From Acinetobacter piscicola (GTDB taxonomy: Bacteria > Pseudomonadota > Gammaproteobacteria > Pseudomonadales > Moraxellaceae): DNA of 64,000 nt. The translations under genes were made by a program, and so were the position numbers. Of the stretch, positions 57,853 to 64,000 are shown in pieces. How positions within the stretch are numbered: position 1 is the stretch's first letter; every line of letters begins with the position of its first letter. The stretch spans positions 558,001-622,000 of the forward strand of contig NZ_NIFO01000001.1 in assembly GCF_002233755.1 (NCBI RefSeq), given 5' to 3'. The notes below the pieces were generated by a model, which did not search any database, was not told the origin of the DNA, and worked only from the letters and a program-made list of their open reading frames with translations.

Positions 57853-58131
57853 TTAACCTACTAATTTCGAAAGTAAAAACAACATCGATAATAAAGAAAG
57901 AATAATGGTCGAGAGTTTTTTTAAAGATTGAATACAAAAACTAAAAATCACAAAAATAATATAAAAAACTAAGGCTGAAAATGCTGCCAAATAAATAGAT
58001 TCTGCTTTTGCTAAATAAGGATAAAAAAGATCGGTTAAAGATAAAGACAATAAGTAGCTACAGATATACCCCAAACCAAAGGCAAGAATAAAACGATATA
58101 AGACTGATAATGGATATTGAACTTTATGCAT
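57853..58131 (-). CDS. Small membrane protein, DUF3649-like, of the siderophore operon
   Basis: A 92-residue protein with three hydrophobic helices ('YRFILAFGLGYICSYLLSLS' first) matching the short DUF3649-type proteins that lie between TonB-dependent receptors and PepSY proteins. Function unknown. It starts 79 bases after the receptor gene, past a stem-loop. Confidence 0.65.
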   Translation of the reverse strand: MHKVQYPLSVLYRFILAFGLGYICSYLLSLSLTDLFYPYLAKAESIYLAAFSALVFYIIFVIFSFCIQSLKKLSTIILSLLSMLFLLSKLVG

Positions 58132-58158
58132 AACGAACCATTTTATTCAGATAAAAGT

Positions 58159-58201
58159 GCCTTGGTTTTTTGCCTTTGTTTTAAAGCGCGGAAACCAAGG
58201 C
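58159..58201 (-). terminator. Stem-loop between receptor and downstream membrane genes
   Basis: GCCTTGGTTT/AAACCAAGGC (58192-58201 with 58159-58168 on the minus strand), followed by ACTTTTATC. Weak T tract and long loop, so it may reduce but not stop transcription into the three membrane genes. Confidence 0.6.
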
Positions 58202-58210
58202 GCTATTGAA

Positions 58211-60367
58211 TCAATATTTAAATTTCACAGCAACACTATAATTGGCAGGCGCACCGTAAAAACCTTGGGCATCGGGGAAGTTATAGAGATATTTCTCATC
58301 GGTGAGGTTATTACCATTTGCTTGTAAAGTGATGTTTTTATTCACTTCGTAGCTTGCCATTACATTTACAAGCGCATAAGCATCTTGTTGAATGACACCT
58401 GCTTTTTGAGTCACAGTGCCATTGCTTTCAGCTTGAGGAATATCTAAATGCGTTTTATCTTGCCATTGAACGCCTAAACCTAATTTTAACTTAGGTATTT
58501 GCGGTACTTGATAAGTTGTTAATACATTGAAAGATTGTGTTGGGTTAAAGGTACGTGCATCTCCACCATTAATTAAATCTTTCAAGCTCAACACGGTATA
58601 ACCAAAGTTTAAACTGAGGTGATCAGTTAGTTGTCCTGCAAGACCAAATTCGTAGCCTTGAGAACGTAAATCACTGACTTGGGTTTTACGTGTAGTTGGT
58701 AGTCCATCAGAATTACGTAGCGGATAATTGCTTTCTTCCGTTCTGAAAACGGCCATGGTTGCCGTTAATTTATCATCTAACCATGAACTTTTTATCCCAA
58801 CTTCATAGCTTTCGCCTTCAATTGGTTTGTTAATACTTCCATCAAGTGCTTTGGTGGTTTGCGGGCGGAAAATAGAGGTATAACTCATATAGCCTGTATA
58901 TTCAGGGGTGAAATTATAGGTTAAACCTGCATAAGGTAAAACTTTATCTTCATCATAAATCGTGTCAGTACCATAGCTGCTACCTGTACTTTCAGCTTGT
59001 ACATAGTTTGCACCCAATAGTAGTCTTAAATCATCGTTTAAATGCAAACGTGTTGCTGCATAATAACTTTGATTTTTTTGCTTCATGTGCATTTCACCGC
59101 TGGTTTTAGCGAAATCCCAAGTTGGTTCCGCAGCAGTCCAGCTGGCTAAATCTGTGGTGAGGTGATTGGCATAACTTCCACCATAGCCTAATTCATTGCT
59201 ATTATTTTCAGACCATGTATAACCAAAAACGGCTTCATGGCGTTGACCTAACAATGGATATGTCCCTTGCAGATTCAGGTTGGCTTGACGTGCTTTATTA
59301 TCATCAAGATATATACCAGGCCATAAGTAGACACCAGAAGTTCCATCTGCACTTGGATTACCCGATAAATATAATAACTTTGAGCTACGATCTGTTTGCT
59401 TTTCATCATAAGACAACTTGGCAACCCAATCACTGCCTAGCTTTTGTTGTAGCGAGACAAAATAATTTTTGATATTGGTGTCCCAATAGGTCCATTCTGG
59501 GCTGTAGTTATAATCTCGTGAATAATGCAGTTGTTCACCTTGTGTATTAATCAGTGGATTGGCACCCCAGTTATTACCATTCGAATTATTATTGGTTTCG
59601 GTATAACCTACTGTGAATAATGTTGAATCGGTGAGATCTGCTTCAACGATTGCACCAAAGCCATTTTTCTCAAGTGAATAGTTGTCTAAATAACTATCAC
59701 CCGTTTGTTCATAACCAAATACGCGACCACGGATTTTACCATCCTTAGTGAGTGCTGAAGATACATCTGCCTCATAACGTTGTGTATTCCAAGAACCATA
59801 GCTTGCGTTTAAAGAGGCTTGTAAGTCTTGAGTAGGGCGTTTGCGGATCATATTAATGGTCGCACTTGGATCACCCACACCATTATTTAAAGCATCGGCA
59901 CCTTTAACAACTTCAATTCGGTCAAACAGGAAACTATCAGGGTTATCATTATTATAGTTATAACTTTCTAAAGGAAAGCCAACACCATCAACTAAAACAT
60001 TTGAAATTTCAAAACCACGTGCAAGGTAAGTGCTTCGGTCTGTTTCTTGGTTACTCACAATGACACCAGGCACATTACGTAATACGTCACGTGTGCTATT
60101 CAGTGCAAAATCATCTAACTGTTGACGAGTAACAACATTGACCGTTTGTGGAGTTTCTTTCAGTGGAATATTGAGTTTAGTCGCACTAGAAGATTGTTTA
60201 ATGATATAGGATTTGGATTGTTCAGATGTTTGCTCAGTTTGATCGGCATTTGCTGCAACCGTGATCGTCGCTAGGGTTTGTACATCTTCAGCCAAACTAT
60301 GTTGCGCACTGAAAATAGCCAATGTGATGATCGAGAGCTTAAAAGGGGATGAGATAGCGTTGGTCAT
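58211..60367 (-). CDS. TonB-dependent ferric-siderophore receptor, FhuE-like
   Basis: A 718-residue outer-membrane receptor. Signal peptide at about 1-26 ('LSIITLAIFSAQHSLA'); plug domain with 'PQTVNVVTRQQLDDFALNST' and 'FDRIEVVKGADALNNGVGDPSATINMIRKRPT' features; 22-strand barrel ending in the aromatic 'AVKFKY'. The barrel resembles FhuE-type receptors for hydroxamates such as coprogen or rhodotorulic acid ('SYGSWNTQRYEADVSSAL'), but ligand choice is uncertain. No obvious TonB box can be fixed. First gene of the operon, behind a Fur-box-like site. Confidence 0.93.
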   Translation of the reverse strand: MTNAISSPFKLSIITLAIFSAQHSLAEDVQTLATITVAANADQTEQTSEQSKSYIIKQSSSATKLNIPLKETPQTVNVVTRQQLDDFALNSTRDVLRNVPGVIVSNQETDRSTYLARGFEISNVLVDGVGFPLESYNYNNDNPDSFLFDRIEVVKGADALNNGVGDPSATINMIRKRPTQDLQASLNASYGSWNTQRYEADVSSALTKDGKIRGRVFGYEQTGDSYLDNYSLEKNGFGAIVEADLTDSTLFTVGYTETNNNSNGNNWGANPLINTQGEQLHYSRDYNYSPEWTYWDTNIKNYFVSLQQKLGSDWVAKLSYDEKQTDRSSKLLYLSGNPSADGTSGVYLWPGIYLDDNKARQANLNLQGTYPLLGQRHEAVFGYTWSENNSNELGYGGSYANHLTTDLASWTAAEPTWDFAKTSGEMHMKQKNQSYYAATRLHLNDDLRLLLGANYVQAESTGSSYGTDTIYDEDKVLPYAGLTYNFTPEYTGYMSYTSIFRPQTTKALDGSINKPIEGESYEVGIKSSWLDDKLTATMAVFRTEESNYPLRNSDGLPTTRKTQVSDLRSQGYEFGLAGQLTDHLSLNFGYTVLSLKDLINGGDARTFNPTQSFNVLTTYQVPQIPKLKLGLGVQWQDKTHLDIPQAESNGTVTQKAGVIQQDAYALVNVMASYEVNKNITLQANGNNLTDEKYLYNFPDAQGFYGAPANYSVAVKFKY

Positions 60368-60376
60368 TTATTAAAT

Positions 60377-60395
60377 ACAAATGAGAATAATTATC
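60377..60395 (-). promoter_or_regulatory. Fur box
   Basis: On the minus strand GATAATTATTCTCATTTGT matches 13 of 19 positions of the classic Fur consensus, including GATAAT and CATT blocks. It lies only 10-28 bases ahead of the receptor start codon, a position suited to iron-dependent repression. Confidence 0.65.
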
Positions 60396-60572
60396 GCTAA
60401 GTTTATTGTTTGAGAACGTGCTTTACAAGTTTTTTACAATTGGAAATATAAATTGAAAATGCTTTTTGATTGAAAATAGGTGAAAAGTGATTGGATAAAT
60501 CAGTGTTCAAATCAATATTGAATTTAAGAGTACTGTGCTCAGATACAAACACCAATCCAAAAATGACTATGC

Positions 60573-60578
60573 TATGAT
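60573..60578 (+). promoter_or_regulatory. Extended -10 element ahead of lpxB
   Basis: TGcTATGAT (TG at 60570-60571, TATGAT at 60573-60578) would start transcription near 60585, giving a short leader to the TTG start at 60610. No good -35 is evident. Confidence 0.45.
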
Positions 60579-60609
60579 GTGCCTGTTAAAAAGGGTTAGG
60601 AAGAATATC

Positions 60610-61782
60610 TTGCAAAATCGGAAACTTAAAATTGGAATCGTAGTAGGTGAAGTGTCGGGAGATACTTTAGGTGCGAAACTTATCCGTAGTTTTCGTGAAC
60701 AAGGTATAGATGTTGAGTTTGAGGGGATTGGTGGTCCTCAAATGATCGCAGAAGGCTTTAATAGCTTTTACCCGATGGATATTTTATCTGTCATGGGGAT
60801 TGTTGAAGTCCTTAAAGATTTGAAAAAACTATTTGCTGTCCGTGATGGCCTAGTTGAACGATGGACAGAAAATCCAGTCGATATTTTTATTGGTATTGAT
60901 GCACCAGATTTTAATTTACGTCTTTCTAAAAGTTTAAAACAGAAAAATTTAGCTATAAAAACAGTTCAGTACGTGAGTCCGTCGGTTTGGGCTTGGCGTC
61001 AGGGTCGAGTACATGGCATTAAAGCCAGTATTGATTTAGTGTTGTGCTTATTTCCATTTGAAAAAAGCTTTTTTGAAAAATTTGCTGTTCCAGCAGCCTT
61101 TGTTGGTCATCCACTTGCCAGTCAATTGTCATTACAAAATCCGATTTTAGATGCAAAACAAGAGCTGGGTTTGGACATTAGCCAAAAACATATTGCATTA
61201 TTGCCGGGGAGTCGCCGTGGTGAAATTGAACGACTTGGGCCTTTGGTTTTAGATGCGGCGAAGATCATTCATCAAAAACATCCTGAATATCAGTTTTTAA
61301 TTCCTGCGATTAATGATTTACGAAAACAGCAAATTGAAGAACTATTAAAAAACTATCCGAAACAATTAACAGATCAAATTCATTTACTGGAAAATACAGA
61401 TAAAGAATCAAAAATTGGTCGTCAGGTAATGAATGCGGCAAATATTGTGGCTTTAGCGTCGGGAACAGCAACTTTAGAAGCGTTATTGTTACATCGTCCA
61501 ATGGTGACTTTTTATAAACTGAATTGGTTGACTTATATCATTGCAAAACTATTGGTGAAGATTCCTTATTATTCTTTACCCAATATCATTGCAGGTAAAA
61601 AAGTGATTCAGGAACTCATTCAACAAGATGCAACCGCTGAAAAACTTGCAGATGAGATTGAAAAATTAATGAATATCGAAACGGCTCAGATCCAAGTGAT
61701 GCAATTGATTACCATGCATAAGCAGCTATTGTCAGGCAATAGTGAAGACCCTGTACAAGCAATTTTAGCGATTTTGAAATAG
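60610..61782 (+). CDS. lpxB: Lipid-A-disaccharide synthase
   Basis: A 390-residue peripheral-membrane glycosyltransferase joining UDP-diacylglucosamine and lipid X in lipid A synthesis. 'IGIVVGEVSGDTLGAKLI' starts the Rossmann domain; 'PSVWAWRQGRVHGIK', 'VGHPLASQL', 'LLPGSRRGEI' and 'SGTATLEALLLHRPMVTFYK' are family hallmarks. TTG 60610 is chosen: AGGAAG lies six bases upstream and it gives nearly the E. coli length (382). The frame extends upstream to 60535 but without support. lpxA/fabZ are not adjacent. Confidence 0.95.
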   Translation: MQNRKLKIGIVVGEVSGDTLGAKLIRSFREQGIDVEFEGIGGPQMIAEGFNSFYPMDILSVMGIVEVLKDLKKLFAVRDGLVERWTENPVDIFIGIDAPDFNLRLSKSLKQKNLAIKTVQYVSPSVWAWRQGRVHGIKASIDLVLCLFPFEKSFFEKFAVPAAFVGHPLASQLSLQNPILDAKQELGLDISQKHIALLPGSRRGEIERLGPLVLDAAKIIHQKHPEYQFLIPAINDLRKQQIEELLKNYPKQLTDQIHLLENTDKESKIGRQVMNAANIVALASGTATLEALLLHRPMVTFYKLNWLTYIIAKLLVKIPYYSLPNIIAGKKVIQELIQQDATAEKLADEIEKLMNIETAQIQVMQLITMHKQLLSGNSEDPVQAILAILK

Positions 61783-61870
61783 CCCAAGTATTTTTATTTC
61801 ATTTAGTTTTAAGATTTATATGTTTGATTTTAAATTATATTTTTGGATGTAATTGTGATAAAGAGTTACG

Positions 61871-61935
61871 AAGAGGTTATTTAAATAACCTCTTCCTCTT
61901 GCGCGTAATAACGCTCATCCTTTAAATTAAAGGAG
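61871..61935. repeat. Palindromic repeat segment between lpxB and DUF2797 gene
   Basis: 61871-61894 is a perfect 24-bp palindrome centred on TTTAAA. A second, 17-base palindrome (TCCTTTAAATTAAAGGA) lies at 61918-61934. The CCTTT...AAAGGAGAG part resembles the stem at 1215-1238. Probably a lpxB terminator region containing a degraded repetitive element. Confidence 0.55.
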
Positions 61936-61966
61936 AGAGAATATTCAATATGAATACATTGACTTT

Positions 61967-62839
61967 TTATTCAGCCCGAACTTTGATTTCATAACCCGTA
62001 TATTTACGAATATTGATCACACCCGTATCCATAATTAAATATTGACCTTTAATGCCTTGTAATTTGCCACGAATAATCGGTGTTTTATCTAGATTGTGAG
62101 ATTTAACTTTTTCAGGATAAATATCAATAGGGTAGATAAATTCACGAGGTAATTCATTTTCAAGTAATTCAACAGTTTCATTAAACTCAAGATTTTGAGC
62201 AAATTCATCACGAATGGTTTGGATTTTCGGAGCAAATTCCTGAACCAATTCATTACGAATTTCAATTAAATTTACAGGTTCTGCTTCACCTTTGAGTAAT
62301 TTACGCCAATCAGTTTTATCTGCAACTTGTGTTCCAAACATGACTTCTAGCTGACCTGAAAGGCGACGTGAACCGACTTTCATAATCGGTAATGCTTGAG
62401 TTGCACCTTGATCTAACCAACGGGTTGGCATTTGACCTAAACGGGTGATCCCTACTTTTAAAGCACTGGAATTGGCTAAATAAACAATATGCGGCTGGAA
62501 GCAAACCTCATGGGCAAAATCATTTTCACGACATGTACCTAAATGATAATGGCAAGTTTCAGGCTTCATGATGCACATATCACATGCAGCTTTAGTTTTC
62601 ATACATTTAAAGCAATGTCCTTGTGAATAAGACTTCGGCGTTTTAGACCCACAAGACACACAGTAAATATTTCCAGTCGCTTCAATTTCAATTTCTTGAC
62701 CTAAGCTAAACGGAAGTTCAATTTCTGAACGATCCAATATGAATTTGTATTCAACATTTGCCTTATGTGTTTGCTGATCAGTTACACTTAGGTCTTTTAG
62801 ACCTGCATGCATTTTATGGCAAATGCCTTGTAGTTCCAT
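61967..62839 (-). CDS. DUF2797 domain-containing protein
   Basis: A 290-residue protein of the DUF2797 family. A zinc-binding core has 'CVSCGSKTPKSYSQGHCFKC', 'ACDMCIMKPETCHYHLGTC' and 'EVCFQPHIVYLANSS', followed by 'VGITRLGQMPTRWLDQGAT', which resembles a GIY-YIG-like fold segment. Function unknown. ATG 62839 is used. It is divergent from the next gene with only 32 bases between starts. Confidence 0.88.
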   Translation of the reverse strand: MELQGICHKMHAGLKDLSVTDQQTHKANVEYKFILDRSEIELPFSLGQEIEIEATGNIYCVSCGSKTPKSYSQGHCFKCMKTKAACDMCIMKPETCHYHLGTCRENDFAHEVCFQPHIVYLANSSALKVGITRLGQMPTRWLDQGATQALPIMKVGSRRLSGQLEVMFGTQVADKTDWRKLLKGEAEPVNLIEIRNELVQEFAPKIQTIRDEFAQNLEFNETVELLENELPREFIYPIDIYPEKVKSHNLDKTPIIRGKLQGIKGQYLIMDTGVINIRKYTGYEIKVRAE

Positions 62840-62871
62840 GTTCAATTACTCGCTTCAATAAAGGTGCAGTT

Positions 62872-63342
62872 ATGGCTGAGCAAAATGTCATCACTTCAAT
62901 GCTAGACGATTTATCGCTAGAACAGCCCATTCAAACTGCATTGTGTATTGGGCAAAATTTGTCCCAATACAATGTTCATCATTCAATTCAATGGTCTTAT
63001 TTTAACGTATCTGAGTTTTTAAATCTGCCTTTTACACAACGTTATGATTTAGGTTTTGTGTTATTTGATACAGATGAAACATTGGGTGTTTCGGATCAAC
63101 ATAAAACGCAACTTTTAGTAAAACTACGTGACTTATTAGCAAAGCGAATTGTCGTGGTCTGTAAATTAAGCGATGAACAGCTATTAAGATCGCTTGGTTT
63201 TACCCAGTTGATTGATAAAACTTCACATGATAATGATTTTGCACTGTGGCAATTTAATATTCTGACTTATAAACATGTGCCTGATTGGTTTAACGCTAAG
63301 TTTTGGGCAAATCCAGAAAATTGGAATAAATTCCGTTGGTAA
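62872..63342 (+). CDS. Conserved hypothetical protein (156 aa)
   Basis: A 156-residue soluble protein resembling a short Rossmann-type (methyltransferase-like) fold ('QTALCIGQN', 'YDLGFVLFDTDETLG', 'RIVVVCKL'), without a clear SAM motif. The C-terminus 'FNAKFWANPENWNKFRW' is Trp-rich. I believe it belongs to a small DUF6231-type family. AAGGTG precedes the ATG; the longer frame lies inside the divergent gene. Confidence 0.7.
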   Translation: MAEQNVITSMLDDLSLEQPIQTALCIGQNLSQYNVHHSIQWSYFNVSEFLNLPFTQRYDLGFVLFDTDETLGVSDQHKTQLLVKLRDLLAKRIVVVCKLSDEQLLRSLGFTQLIDKTSHDNDFALWQFNILTYKHVPDWFNAKFWANPENWNKFRW

Positions 63343-63468
63343 GCGATTTGTACTGGCTAAAAATTTAGTTTTAACTTATTGCAAAATTTAACAATTTCAA
63401 TTTTGGCGAAAACAACAAAGCCACGTATGCTGTGCGAGTGTCATAAAAACTTAAAAAAGGAGAAACTC

Positions 63469-64000
63469 ATGACAGATTTATCAAATATTGTGGAAATTTT
63501 GGCGAAACAAGCGCTTGGCGGACAACAACAATCACAAGGCGGTTTAGGCGGTGGATTGGGGGGCGTGTTAGGTTCAGTATTGGGTGGCTTAACTGGTGGT
63601 CAGCAACAATCACAACAAGGTGGTTTAGGTGGGATGCTTGGCTCAGTTCTAGGTGGATTGACAGGTGGTCAGCAACAACAAGCGCCACAATCACAATCGA
63701 GCGGTTTTAATGGTTCATCTTTATTGATTGCCGTTGTGCCTTTAATCCTAGGTTGGATTCAACAAAACGGTGGTTTACAAGGTGCTTTGGCGAAATTGCA
63801 AGGTGCTGGACTAGGTGGTCAGGTACAAAGTTGGGTCGATCCATCTCAAGGCAATAGTGCTGTAGATGCTCAGCAAATCCAAAGCTTGTTTGGCGGTCAG
63901 CAAATAGAACAAGTTGCACAACAAGCTCAAGTTCCAACCAATGAAGTGTATGGTGCGATTTCAACAGTATTACCGCAAATCATTGACTCTTTAACGCCTC
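63469..64000 (+). CDS. YidB-like protein (DUF937), truncated by window end
   Basis: At least 177 codons, open to the last base. An N-terminal 'LSNIVEILAKQALGG' is followed by a Gly/Gln-rich repeat (about residues 19-80, two copies of 'GGMLGSVLGGLTGGQQQ'-like units) and a C-terminal YidB domain ('LLIAVVPLILGWIQQNGGLQ', 'GLGGQVQSWVD', 'VYGAISTVLPQIIDSLTP'). YidB proteins are of unknown function. AAGGAG precedes the ATG. The repeat is DNA-level as well, at about 63538-63675. Confidence 0.87.
   Translation, partial: MTDLSNIVEILAKQALGGQQQSQGGLGGGLGGVLGSVLGGLTGGQQQSQQGGLGGMLGSVLGGLTGGQQQQAPQSQSSGFNGSSLLIAVVPLILGWIQQNGGLQGALAKLQGAGLGGQVQSWVDPSQGNSAVDAQQIQSLFGGQQIEQVAQQAQVPTNEVYGAISTVLPQIIDSLTP

Noticed and set aside
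63467..63964. Two minus-strand frames at the window end
   Set aside because: Antisense to the Gly/Gln-rich YidB-like gene, whose repeat composition keeps the opposite strand open.

Overview
The window is AT-rich chromosomal DNA from a gammaproteobacterium, almost certainly an Acinetobacter. The strongest pointers are an AceI-type PACE efflux pump beside its divergent LysR regulator, cobalamin-salvage genes, a complete ISC iron-sulfur operon, and family lengths and gene orders that match that genus. I cannot name the species. There is no IS element, prophage, CRISPR array or tRNA gene. The only structural RNA gene is the small signal recognition particle RNA (ffs, about 25815-25928).

Layout. 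1-6.9 kb: aceR/aceI, a large PcfJ-like protein, a Pif1-like helicase and a tautomerase. 6.9-10.1 kb: thiM with an unknown cysteine-rich partner, a small ORFan and an interrupted gene remnant. 10.1-17.1 kb: pepN, then a cobalamin nucleotide-loop operon (2H phosphoesterase, cobU, cobT, cobC, cobS). 17.2-21.1 kb: amidase, a membrane diguanylate cyclase and a secreted small protein. 21.1-25.5 kb: aroQ-accB-accC, a 1.2 kb gene-poor stretch holding decayed coding fragments, and cpoB. 25.8-31.5 kb: ffs, recX, recA, hsp15, a YrfG-like phosphatase, cysQ, a histidine phosphatase and rpsT. 31.6-35.9 kb: a Rossmann protein, rraA, a tandem GST-fold protein, a Dyp-type peroxidase and two small accessory genes, one resembling Imm10 immunity proteins. 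36.0-41.8 kb: mfd, a HIT protein and a class III nucleotidyl cyclase. 41.9-47.5 kb: iscR-iscS-iscU-iscA-hscB-hscA-fdx on the minus strand, with two matches to the IscR type 1 site around a clear sigma-70 promoter. 47.5-54.7 kb: an unknown membrane-anchored protein, a phasin, hupB, ppiD, a secreted LprI-like protein, ispF, a PTP-like phosphatase and DAHP synthase. 54.8-60.4 kb: a TauE/SafE permease and a ferric-siderophore uptake operon (TonB-dependent receptor, DUF3649-like, PepSY, DUF3325-like) behind a Fur-box-like site. 60.5-64 kb: lpxB, a DUF2797 protein, a small conserved protein and a YidB-like gene that runs off the window end.

Most of the window is core metabolism and information processing. 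Functional groups that work together are cobalamin salvage (14.1-17.1 kb), fatty-acid and aromatic precursor supply (aroQ-accBC), recombination (recA/recX), iron-sulfur assembly, and iron uptake. I found no convincing novel multi-gene system. The places most worth a second look are the thiM-linked zinc-ribbon protein, the PcfJ-like protein, the Imm10-like pair at 35.0-35.8 kb, the interrupted or decayed coding fragments at 9.7 and 24 kb, the shortened PTP loop at 53 kb and the unexplained stem-loop downstream of mfd.
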